Assembly: GCA_950295325.1 (NCBI GenBank)
Contig: OX485807.1
Coordinates: 20,493,666 to 20,557,665 of the forward strand
From: Polytrichum commune
Taxonomy: Eukaryota; Streptophyta; Polytrichopsida; Polytrichales; Polytrichaceae
Direction: 5' to 3'
Length of the DNA: 64,000 bases
Positions 48,093 to 60,300 of this stretch are shown piece after piece (within the stretch, counting starts at the first letter, position 1; each line of letters begins with the position of its first letter). Both the position numbers and the translations under genes were made by a program. Below the pieces are notes generated by a model, which did not search any database, was not told the DNA's origin, and was given only the letters and a program-made list of their open reading frames with translations.

Positions 48093-51000
48093 AGTGATCT
48101 ACCCGTGGGATTTGTTCAACTATCAGCCTCATTTAAATATTATTGAACATAAATCCAATGCGTATGAATTCCATGGGGAGGGTTTGTAGATTAAGTGTAC
48201 GTTAGTCTAAGAACAATAATATAAGATAGGACAATCTTCTCCTTCACACCAACATGTTCATGCAAAATTACAAACCACTTGTATCATGCTCAAATGAAAG
48301 TCAATTTTCAATTTTAATTAAATAGGCAGTCAACTCCCCCTCCTCAAATTCTAAGTTTTTTTCACTTAATGTGTGATTTGTCAACCACCAATTCACATAC
48401 TCAAGTGAATATCAAACACACATATTTGTGAATAGGGAAATTGTCGTGCACATTTACATGAAGAGTGCTTGAAACACCATGGGCACAAGGGGGACCCCGG
48501 AGTGACACCCAGAAGTTGTGGCGCCGTTGGTGAGAAGGCCCACGTGATCCTAATGTGGGTGAGGGCCCCGGGAGTTGGGAACGCCTCCCACCCATGGAGA
48601 CTAGGAGGCAGGAGGGTAAGGCCCTGAGCTATGAGTAGCTTATGGCGTGTGGATTTTAGAATGCTCAAGAACACATCAATTGGAGGTGTGAGCTAGGAGA
48701 TATGGCAATTTGAGTGGCTCCCAAGACTGACAAGGTTTGAACAGGCATAACTTCCTCAATACTTGCCTAAATGGGGCAATTGAGGAGTCCATTGGCATTT
48801 ACGTGAAGCGTAGATGATGATGGAATGGTTGCTTGTAACCATCAGATATCATACAAGGAAGTTATGTTGTTTTGAAGTTGTTGGGGGCTTCCAGCCCCAG
48901 CGGCTAAGGGAAAATGTCTATTTGGCCCGAACTACAAAAGGTTTCTTGACGGTGGGGTAGGGTCCTTGCCAAAAGTCCTAGGGGCTTATATGGGTGAGGT
49001 GGTGTGGCCGAACCCACGTGAGGCCGAACGGCACGGCCTTCATGGGCATTGGCCCAATGTGAGGGCATAGTTGCCTAGTATGGTTCGGGTTGTTGTAGTG
49101 TTGCTCCGGCAACGCGACAATCAACATAAGATTGGACTTTCATGAATGAAAGTCCACATCTAAGAATTGGTTACCGGTTAATGGGTGAGTCCGAGAGCAA
49201 AGTAGGAGGGTTGGTTCCCCTTTTTAAACTATAAGGTCCACGGTATGGAGAGCTAACCATTAGCATGGCAGAATGCAAAGGCTTAGCGCTCGTGACCCTC
49301 GTTAGAAATAAAAATGACCAAGTTAGTTAAGAGGTGCTAACGAGGGTTGCGATAGGAACAATTTATTTTTTGACCATTGAGTGCTTTTGGCGGCATGTCA
49401 TGTGGTAGACCAAGACCATGGTGGGCATGAAGGCTCTATCATACCAACCTAACCGACCCCACTTGTGTACGGACTCTCCACATTACAAACATTATGCCAC
49501 ACAAAAGTTCACTTATCACCAATTGCGCCGGGCTCTTATGTTGGATTCTTTGCATAAATTATTGCCTCCATGCCCGAAATCTTCGGCAATGACAACAAGT
49601 TTTGAACCATTCCACAACTCCACCTACATTGCGCCATACCTTTACCTTCGTCAACAACTAAGTGTGTTAAAAATGTCCCTTTATCAAGAACATCTGGGTT
49701 GCTACCTAGCCCATCACCTTCGGCAACCTTGGCTTGAAATTCAGTTGCTTCATCTTACCTTAAGCATTCAACTATCTTGTCTTATTTACTTAGTTTTGGC
49801 ACCTTTAAATAATGTCTTAGCATCTGTACATGTGCAGCCCACATGCTCAAATACCTACATTCTCAAACTAAGCTCTTGGAGCACTAGTGCGAGGGTGAGC
49901 AACTACCAAATGTGAGGGATTGCTCCATCTTAAACTTGCACCTCAAGTGCATGTGATGAAGGATTTAGATCATCTGCTCAAATTGTTCCCCTCCCACTAT
50001 GGCATTTTTGTTCTTGTAGTATGATATCCCATTGACACCCAAGTTTACCACTTGATCATTATTCCCACAAGTGTCAGTTCAGTCTTTAGATGCAATCACC
50101 CTGCTATGTGCTTCATGACAAATACACTTTACTAGGTTCTTGTAATAGCCATAGTTGATCCCAAACCACCTCTTCATCACTTGATGCCCTTCAACATTGT
50201 CATAGCAATGCTAAACCAACCCACATGCTTCTAGAACGCCGATTGCCCTAGCTTGCGGCAACTAAGCCGCTTACCACTAGCTCATCATCTTCTTTTATCC
50301 CTCAAGTTATGATAGAGTGTTGGAGGGTAACGTAGTCACAAGTTAGGATGAGTGCATGTACATGAATGAGAGGCTTGCATAGGACTTGTTTCAAGAGCGT
50401 TGAAGGTAATAGAGGTTAGTGCGAACAAGGGAGGGTAGTGAAGTCACAGAGTTGTGTCTTAGGACTTCCTCCACTCCTAAGGATAATGCAGCTAGTCCCA
50501 TGGGCATTTGGCCTACTTACCTACCTGGAATGGTAAGGGCATGTCCCAAACTCCTTGATGAGACATCCCAAGAGCCAAATTGAACTTCCATATTCCCTTG
50601 ATAGATTCCCAAACCAAGCTATCCAACTCAAACTCAACAAATATACTCCCCTTATGACCTAAACTCTTACTACCCATGTTTGGAAGGTTCAACCTCTCAT
50701 CAATCTAACTGTGGGACAAAGAGATGCAAAACCACTCTCATAACTTACCACAACTTTATGAGAAACATTGAAACTCTACAAGACAATTTCACACCACCAC
50801 AACACAACTACACACACCACGGCCCTTACCTCTTTCTCTGCCTTCAGCACAACAACACAAACCCTCCAAAAAGAAAAGCAAGATGTCGTGCGCTGATGAT
50901 AGAAAACATTTTGTAATGAAAATGTTAAAATTCAAATAATATATTGTAAAATCCAGTAAAGCCCAAACCAATATTTTTGTATCTCATGTAATACACGCTC

Positions 51001-53216
51001 CTCACTTGTAGGATCGAACATTAAAATCATCCAAATGAGTTGGCTTTCATTGCGTTTTATATTCATGTACACACTATATCATCATCTCCGGTAGGATTCA
51101 TATAAACTTCAAATAAAAATAGACGTGTTTACAATATTTATTGATTGAATAATTCAAGTGCATAATAAGATAAAATTCATCTTTGAATTGACAAATCACA
51201 TTAAATTTCATAGTTGTTGGGGACTTCACTCGCAGTGTTAAAATAATTGTCCGAAACTCATGTCTAATTAAATGTTGAATTCAAAATCTACTAAATCCAT
51301 CCTTCAATGCAACAATCATTAAATTGCTATGAAGGTGTTGCATCAAATGAGACAGTGTCTACCTTCCAAAGGACATATTAGAAAACACAAATGATTTAGG
51401 TTGGTAATCAATACTTATACTAATGTTTCTATCTAAATAATCAATCAGATTTGCTTCAAAAAGATTCATATATAGGTGTTACCATAACCAAAACATTAGA
51501 AATATCAAGATTTTTATATCGATGAAATATGCCAATTGGGTTATCATATTTATTACCTCAAAATTAAAATAGGATTCATAGAATATATAATAAGATTACA
51601 CGAGTGATGAGCTTTGTTTGTGGGTTCGGTAGTAGATGCGAGAATAAAGACTCTGGATGCCATAATCCCATTGCACTCAGACTAAATCTAAAGTCAGGGT
51701 AACTATCCACAACTCATTAGCTGAGTAATGTTATGATCGTTGTCCTGTAATTTCTTCTTGTATAATATCAGTTCCAATTATGCTACATTTCCCTCGATCA
51801 CAAGTCGCATTTAAAAAAAGATAACAAACTCAAAAATTACGATGCAAAAATAATGCATATTTCATATCTATATTGTGGGCCATCACAATGATCCTCTTTT
51901 TACTTCCACTTAATTACAAAATTTATGTAATAGGAGATGATTTAACTACTCGGGCTTTTTGCTTGAAATGAGCTTATACCCAGACAAGACATGGCATGTA
52001 GGTCATTCCGAATACTAGAGCTATTTGTAATGTTGCTCAAAGAGGGACGAAAGTGTGGGTTTGATCCTTCTTTGAGAATTCTTTTTTACTAAAAGCTCAT
52101 TAGCTTATCATGTATCAAAGGCAATTCTGAAAGTTGGGTGGAACTTTTGGGACTTCCTCTTTCTATCTCAAAATTTTTGATAGAATTTCAAGATTTAAAG
52201 TAGGGTATGCACATGGGACATGTTGTCCTAATTCTTGGATCAACTTACACAAGGCTAGCTTGGCCCAGTCATCCTAGTAGGACAAAATAGAAAGTCAGAT
52301 TTCAATAGTCCGACACCACTCTTTAAGCATTGAAAAAACTTGGGGTGACTTTGTGTTAATTCTCATAAACTCAGGATTTGCGACTAAACCCATGATTTCA
52401 TCCGATTTACTTTACAAATAACTATACTATCCTTGAAAAATCTTATTTAGATGCAGGAAGGATTTTCATACCAACATTGATGAACAAAAATTGATCAAGT
52501 TGTAGTGATTTCGATTGTTTGGCATTGCCAGTGGATACATTAGTAATGCCAATGTCTATAATTTCATATCTAAGACAAGACTTTTTTATAAGATAAAAAA
52601 ATTGGTCCAATTTAAAAAGAAACTATGAGAATCACCAACTTTATCCATGTATACAATATATCACATGTAAATTGAAAAAAAATCATAATTTTTTTTCACA
52701 CTTCGGGCGTATTGCATATTTCTTAAGAAATCAAATCACTAATCATAAATCATAAAATTCATTTTTTTTAAATCAAACTAGTTTTGACAATTTTAGCCAT
52801 GGGACACACTCCCCTCTAAGGGCCACTTCACACACGAGACTAAGGCCCATGACCATTGCACATCAAGCACTCTCATTGGTGGAAAAGGCGGAGCTGGTCC
52901 AAGTTCACTTCACACTATGCTTGAGAGACCAACGGAGCAAGTCAATGCAAGATGGATGTAAAGTATACATGGATTTCTACATGGCATCAAATGCATCATG
53001 TTTCATGGTCCCTTGGATTATTTTCAAAAACCACCTCTTGGGGGTAGGCCTAACACAAAACCATTGGGAGACCATCATGACACTCCAAAATCTCACAACC
53101 GTTGATTTATTCTATTTTATCATTTGTGAGGACCCCGCTTGAATAGAGATTCATGTAAACAACATTTGATTGAAGCCCCGGTCTCATATGACTTCACACT
53201 ACACTTGAGGGCATGT
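48093..53216. other. Spacer without supported genes
   Basis: A GC-richer stretch (48480-49110) contains short overlapping frames only. A perfect 11-bp inverted pair ACCCTCGTTAG / CTAACGAGGGT lies at about 49298-49350. A 165-codon frame at 49418-49915 has no domain. 50900-52800 is strongly AT-rich. Confidence 0.4.
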
Positions 53217-53330
53217 AACCACACTACTTGATTTTGGAAGTGTGCTGGGACGGCCTTTGGACACTGTCTTTTGGGCTCTCACAATTTCATGGTCACAGCT
53301 CTTGGCTCATGTGTAAAGTTGCCCAAAGTC
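53217..53330. repeat. Dispersed repeat, copy 2 (pairs with 3369-3480)
   Basis: Same order of blocks as at 3369, in the same orientation. The unit is not recognised as a known element. Confidence 0.7.
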
Positions 53331-53577
53331 AAGTCTAGTGCTATGAATCAAAATAGAATTTAATCCTGTAGATCTCAAAATAAACAATGTGCTTTGAATT
53401 ACACCTGCCGATGTACGTTGGCACCAACACCGCCACCACTCAAAGGTGGCAACAACCGACATGGCTACTCATAGTGTAGTTTTCTAATATATGTGAATTA
53501 GCTTTTCGCTAATTTCCATCATTAATTACAAACTGGGTCATGGTGTTTTACAAGGCACCTTCATCCCTTCTTTGCAA

Positions 53578-53795
53578 CGATCGGGGAGAACCGGCAGTTA
53601 GCTACAAATGAACCGGTTGAGTTTGAGAAATAACCGGTTGAAGTTAAAGATTGCAGGAGAATTACCGATCGTTTTAGAGGAATCTATAGAATATGCCCCA
53701 ATTTAATAAAGGAAAACCAGAGGATGTCAACATGTAACCGGTTGGACTTTCAAACGCTAGGATCTCAACCGTTCATGCCCAAAAATCACCCCGAT
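53578..53795 (+). repeat. Dispersed repeat family 3, copy 3
   Basis: The longest copy, with matches to both 16370-16535 and the inverted 43905-44030. AACCGGTT occurs at several places (around 53611, 53633 and 53738). Confidence 0.7.
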
Positions 53796-54060
53796 CACTG
53801 CTTCTTTGTCGTGTATCAAAGCGGCCATGACGATACCGGATGGGGGAAAAGAACCTCCATGCAATCTCCAGCGATGAAGATGCCGCATCAGAAGGTGTGC
53901 CAACAATCGCAAAACTTGTATCATATCTTTAAACTAAACAAAACAAAACAAAAAATTATATATATCCTTGCAAACAGTTTTTCAATGATCATTGGCTTAG
54001 CGAGATGAAGGAGTTGAACCAAGGTGGCCATGACATCCTCGCCGAAGTTGTTTTGTGGCT

Positions 54061-54083
54061 TCATTCATACATACATACATACA
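54061..54083. repeat. (CATA)n microsatellite
   Basis: CATA is repeated about five times near the start of a stretch without genes. Confidence 0.85.
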
Positions 54084-54284
54084 CCATGCGATAGTTTTGC
54101 AATTTCCCGGTCTTTGACAGGACGAAGGATGTGGATGCCGGGTTGTCACTAATGCGTCCCAACTCTCGCGGAGCATCAGGGCCCAACAGCCTCCTCCACG
54201 AGGCGTCCAATATGTTTGTCTTGGCTTGATGTACCATACGCTAAGGTGAAGCAGAGACGAAGGGCCAGTGAGTGCCGATGCACG

Positions 54285-54930
54285 GAACTACTATTACAAC
54301 AAGACAGCACGAAGAGTCCGATACCCACTGATTTGCCATCTACTTGCGAATCTCTTTGTCCGATTTGTTAATCGTCATGACAGGTTTACGACGTGAGCAT
54401 TGATGTGGTGACTCCGGCGGTGCATGGAGCGACTTTCAACGGTCCAAGGTTTTTCACGTCATTATTTCTAAGTTCACATTGTTCACATTGCCGCTGCGCA
54501 AAACTACTATTACAACAAGATTGCGTGGAGAGTCCAGTACCCATTGATTTGCCACTCTACTTGGGAATCTCTTTGTCCGATTTGTTGATTGTCAAAATAG
54601 GTTTACGACATGAGCATTGATGTTTTGACTCCCGGTGGTGCATGGAGCGACTTCCAACGGTCCAAAGTTTTTCACATCCACATTTCTAAGTTCACATTGT
54701 TCACATTGCCAATGCGCGAAACTACTATTACAACAAGACAACGCGTAGAGTCCCGTACCCACTAATTTACCATCTATTTGCGAATGAAGCTCGTCTTCCA
54801 ATTTGGTTAATTGTCAGAACAGGTTTACGACGCGAGCATTGATGTTTTGACTCCGGCGGTGCATGCAGCAACTTTCAACGGTCCAAGGTTTTTCACATCC
54901 ACATTTCTGAGTTCACATTGTTTAATTTGC
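54285..54930. repeat. Tandem array of about three 217-222-bp units
   Basis: The anchor AGGTTTACGAC occurs at 54382, 54599 and 54821. Each unit holds GAGCATTGATGT, GGTGCATG(G/C)AGC, TCAACGGTCCAA(G/A)GTTTTTC, AGTTCACATTGTT and ACTACTATTACAACAAGA. Copies differ by substitutions and small indels. Non-coding. Confidence 0.9.
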
Positions 54931-55313
54931 GCTGCAAAGCGAGGCGTTCAAGGAAATCCGCGCTTGCACATTCGGCACAATTAAAACACCCCCTTTGGGG
55001 TCTCGCACGTTACAAGTGGAACGGAAGCCACCGCTCATTCGTGATTTACAACCCGGAGATGAAGACGAGCAATTGGTATGAAAATGATCTATGAGCTTGG
55101 GAAAGTGAGGTCCCACGTTGTGAGGATTTCGCAACGTCTAGGAGGGGACAAGGAACTGGCATGCCAACTCGGTCTCAGAATATTGCAGGGAATAGGAGCA
55201 TGCGGTTTTTGACAGTTGGGTTTTTCTGGGTTTTTTTCTTTAAAAACTCAATCATCTGAGGTCGCAGAATATGGTTTTATTCGGTTTTATTCAATTTTTT
55301 GCATTAAAATCAA

Positions 55314-55496
55314 AATCCAATGCATCAGCCGAAAAAAGTTGGGATTTTCCCACCCTTGATGATAATTGCTGGTTGGAATACACATGGCGGCAGCCGAAGT
55401 AAAACCATGGTTTTATTTGCAAAAATTAGGTTCTTTTGTATTAAAACCAAAAACCCAATGCATCGGACGGAAAAAGTTGGGTTTTTTCCACCCTTG
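55314..55496. repeat. Direct repeat pair, 136-bp offset
   Basis: About 46 bp at 55314 is repeated at 55450: CCAATGCATC, GAAAAAGTTGGG and TTTT(C)CCACCCTTG occur in both. Each is preceded by a GTATTAAAACC-like stretch. Confidence 0.75.
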
Positions 55497-55798
55497 GAAT
55501 ATTGTGCAAACCTCCATGGTTTACCTCGGTGCGACATCGAGGCCGTGGAAAACTCTTTGTCATCGGCTGATGAGTCTCATCCACCTCACCAAGCCAGTCC
55601 CAATTCGAACTTAACATGTTCACTTAGAAAAATGTTATATTCTGCACCTCAGAAGTGAGCTCCAATTTCTCTAAGAAAATGAGGCCGACACGTATCGAAT
55701 CCAAATGGGTGGCAATGGATGGCACATTTATACCCACATCTATACCACTACTTCAGTGAACGATAATGAACATGCTTTGGTTTCTCCAATATTTTGCT

Positions 55799-55870
55799 TG
55801 TGTTCTCAATGTTGGTGGTGGGGAATGATAGTCGAGCACCACGTTCCCCACCATCAACATTGTGAACACA
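55799..55870. repeat. Inverted repeat: 27-bp arms, 18-nt loop
   Basis: The left arm is 55799-55825 (TGTGTTCTCAATGTTGG...) and the right arm is 55844-55870. They pair at 25 of 27 positions. The size and near-perfect pairing fit a small-RNA precursor-like hairpin or the remnant of a small palindromic MITE. No target duplication seen. Confidence 0.8.
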
Positions 55871-57374
55871 TAATAAAGAAGAAAGTATGGATAGAATGTT
55901 AACAGCCTTTGGATGAAAAAATTTGGGTTCATCATAGCACCTTTTTGAGGGGGCAGCCCCAAAAGGAAGCAGGGGATACAAACCAACCATTCATGTGTGT
56001 AAAGTATCTCTTGCCCTAACTTGGAGGCGCTTTCCTAAATCAAGCTTCATCCAAACCTCTTAATGGACTCATCCAATATTTTTTAGTGTATGACTTTAGA
56101 GTAGAAGTGTCCGTAAGCAATCACTTAAGAGATTTTACACCAAGTCTGGAGAAGTATAAGGCAGTGTAATTTTTCCCCATGTAGGAAGAAAGAAATCAAG
56201 AGGATTGCAAACTCTTCAATAATGTTATTACTTAAATTGACATTACTTTGGAAAGCAAAAACTTTACCCAAACACATTACCAATATCTGCAATCTATCAC
56301 CACCACTCATTCCTCCTCACTTTAGCACTCAAAACCAAGACATGTATCATGGCAACATTGGTTCCAGCCTGATAGAGTTTAAAACCTGATTGAAATCGAG
56401 CCCCAGCCTGATCCAAATTACAACATTCTATAGATCGCCAATGGGTTCTGATCGGGAATAGACACATTTACTATACTTAGTTACACAAATTCCCTTCCAC
56501 ACATATGCCTTCATTTTTTGCCGCAATCAGTGTAGTTTACTTACTACCTATGCATTTCAAGCATCTTATCCTGCAGCCATCCTTTGAATACTAATCGATT
56601 CAACATATGGTTGATGAAATATACGAATAAGATTGGTTAATTTGTTCCAAATACTAAAGCCTCGCATGTAATACATGCAATTGCAGCTCCCAGACGGGTG
56701 TACTCAGAGTACAACTTCCATGTCGCACATCTGATGAGATGCTTTCAGTAACAAGGTCCAGAATCAAGAACTAGAATTATATATCACAGCACCATCCCAG
56801 AGACTTGTGTCTGAAAATGAGAAGGTGTTCAATGTATTGATGATGATTTCAAATTGTAAACTACTTGATTCAAAAACACAACTGCTTTTTAAGCATCTTC
56901 ATCCATCATCTGAGAGTGGATAATCATGTCTATTCAACCTACATCAGTTGATTAAACCACAACAAAGACAAACTTTGAGGTGGAAGTACTGATGTAAATA
57001 TTCCACAGATGGAGGCATCAATTTGATACCCAGGGAGAATCAGTGTAGCAGTCCACCAGCAACAATTTGCAACTTTCAACGACTTTTTTCTTGCCAAGGA
57101 CATGTACAACGAGTTGGTTGTACTAAATCGATTCACACCTAATTTGGAAGATTTGCTCAGGACTTTGATAAAGCCCACAGTAGACCTGGCCAAGCATTTG
57201 GAAAAACACGTGCTGCAACCTAATTTCAGAATGTAAAGAGCAAAATCAGTCCTTGAAACAAAACCCTCCGCCCTTCTAAAAGTCAGGCTCATTTATAAGG
57301 AATAGACTACAAAAACCTCTGCACTTCTAGTTAATAACTAGTGAATTAAAGTGGGATTTCACATGTGAGAGAGT
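55871..57374. other. Spacer and 3' flank of the ATP sulfurylase gene
   Basis: No gene recognised. A 117-codon minus-strand frame at 57292-56939 lies just downstream of the ATP sulfurylase stop and probably belongs to its 3' untranslated region. Confidence 0.4.
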
Positions 57375-60300
57375 CTAAGCAGGTTGGAGTGGGCCTGCTT
57401 CTTTAGATTGCATGCCCTGATAGTAGTCCACTAGAACCTGCCAGCCTCCAGGGCACATGAATCCCTGAGGAGGAGAGACATTCTCCTTGGCAAAGTTGCG
57501 CATCTGTCATGACAATCAAATGCAAACTTCAGTTATGTCACATAAATCCATGTATAAAAGCACACTGCAAATGACATGATCAATATTCAGGATCTAATTC
57601 CAACATCCAAAGACAGTTGAGTTTTAGGGGTACCAACCTTAGTTCCAGATATAAACAAAAAGTCCTGTGCCCTAGATGGGTCGAAGAATGCCATTTGGCT
57701 CTTTGTCTTATCATATGCTGCCACCTGTTCAAAAAAGCAACATTTGTTATGTTAGATCAACATATTGCAGAACAAGGTTTTCTTCTTATTGGAGTTTTAG
57801 TGTATGGAGACTACTTACATGTACTAGAATAGGTCAGAGATACAAGTCTCATTTCTGTGACTGCACTTCTACCTAGTTTGCATTCCTATCTTTCAAAGTA
57901 ACACACAAATACTATCATTATATGAACATTCAGGAGATCATTTATATCTGTGATTAAAACTCCTGCATCGTACCCATTAGATGTGACAGTTAATTAGGAA
58001 GAATGGCAGAACTAACCACTCATTAGTATGTGATTAAATAAAATTGAAGAATGAGATGTTTCAAAAGTGACAAGCTAAGACACCAGATTTTAGATTTGAT
58101 TTACACCTTGTTTGAAGGTGATGTGAAAACTTTACATTGCCACGACTTCGCAGTTATTTTGAATTATAATCAGACTGCAAGTACCCTGAAGGGCAGAATG
58201 TTGAGTCGCTCGAGGCCAGGAGCCATGCTGAGCACCATCTTCCCGTGGTCTGGGTCATATAGGTCACGGCCTGCTGTGGGGTGACCCATGCCAGCAGGGT
58301 CCCTACCCACAATGTAAAAATCTGCACCTGCATTAATACGGGCCTTGGCATGCCATTGCACTTCTGTGGGTCCAGCATAATGCATGGGCGATGGGAAGAT
58401 TGCCACCACTGTTGTTGCTGGATCTAAGATGCCCTCTTCAAGCACCTGCACACCCAGTGTCTTTTCAGGAAAGTGACAGGAACAATTTGATGATCACATG
58501 TCACAAATATTTCTGACACCAGTTCTTTTTACACAACAGCAAACAGACATGAGTAGTGTATATTCTCGGGCAACACAAACATCTTCCCCTTCACCAACTA
58601 TATATTGAACTTTGTATAACTTGTCGACTTGCTCTACCAACAAAAATACTGAAGCATTAATGGCGAATTTTCATTATTCCTTTTATTGGAAGGAACAATT
58701 GATGGTCACATGTACAAATATTCTATCACGAGTGGTATTTACACAACAGCAAACAGACATGACCAATGTATATATTCTCGTTCAACACTAAACCTATCAC
58801 CAACTACATTCAACTATCCATGACTTGTCGACCTGCTCTACCAGCAACGGTACACAAAACTTTTGTTAGCAGACCTTACGTACACACTGATACTTCAATT
58901 AGGCAGTAATTAATGATGGTCACATGTACAGACATTTCTAGTGGTCTTTACACATCAACAAACAGACAAGAGTTACATATGTTCTCTTCCAACACGAAAC
59001 CTCTTCCCTATCACCAACTTGTATGACTTGTCTGCTTGCACATAATTTTATCGGTGACTGAACCTTCCATACATTGTAATACTTCAATCAAGTAGTAATT
59101 CTTGTTTAGGATCTATTGAGTAGATAATAAAGGTACGTTGAACCTTGTCCCCATTGCAAAGTACTCTTAACCTGCTCTAACCTGTCTGTTCTATATTTTA
59201 AAAAACAACCCCACCTTTAAGTTTTCATGTTTTGAAATTTTAAACAGAAACCACTGTGTTCACCGACCAATTGATTCACATATGCACAACCTGAGCTTTC
59301 TCTCAAGTAGAGTGGTGGTTTAGGAGGCAATTCCAAGAGCAGCATTTTTTATCAGATTTTAGATGCGCGTGGATGTACAGTGAAACATAACTTGCCTTGT
59401 CATGTTGTTTCATCCTCCATTCAAGAGGAACATCATCAGCCTTGGTGTAACCACCCAAAGGGTGCAATAGAAGGAGAGGGTTCTTGTAGCCCATCTCTAG
59501 CAGTCGGCGTCTTGTGTCAGTCATGAGCAATGCATGACCATTATGCACTGGGTTGCGCAGCTGGAATGCAAAGACAGCATCTGCCTGATCACATTCACGT
59601 CACACAAGACACAAATCAGGTTCTGAAACATTGAAAATGCAATTGATAAAAGTAAAATTCAACCTGGCTTGCTGACATCTGCCTTCCTACAAAATAACTT
59701 TAGATCAAATGTAAGAACAGTAATAAAAGAGTCTGTATGCCACTAGCATTCTGAATGCAACTGAAATTGTTACAGAAAGTGGGTTCAGTACAAGTGAGAG
59801 AAGCACTGACAGATTCATTAAAAGAAAAAGAAGTATTCTCAACCCTACATGATTCTATTACAGACATTAAAACCCATCCTCATATCAGAAGTGGAGATTC
59901 ACCTATTAAATACCATTGATCCAGTGACTGGCTTCACTTAAGTTGGTAAGTTAGAAAATCCAGTGAATTATTCAGCTACAACACTGCAATAACTGCAGAG
60001 AAATATCACCCCCACTTGTTTAAATATAAAATATAAAACATAAATCATGTTCATGGCTTGGTGCTTTTACCTCCCGTCGCTCAAACTCGGCACGGAGCTC
60101 CGCTGGTGATAACCTGTAATGATCCAATCCGTCATTGTATCTAATCCGGTCTAGAACCTCCAAGTCCCCACCAATGAGCCAGTCCCCAGTGTTTGCAATA
60201 GCTTCCTCCACATACGGTAGCCCAGGCGCTACAGTCCCCCAGGTGCGTGCAATTCGCTCTTCCTTATTGTGCTTGTAGATCTCAAAACTGCAGAGAAAGG

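Noticed and set aside
56939-57292. 117-codon minus-strand frame after the ATP sulfurylase stop
   Set aside because: No motif and no splice link; best explained as chance within the 3' untranslated region.
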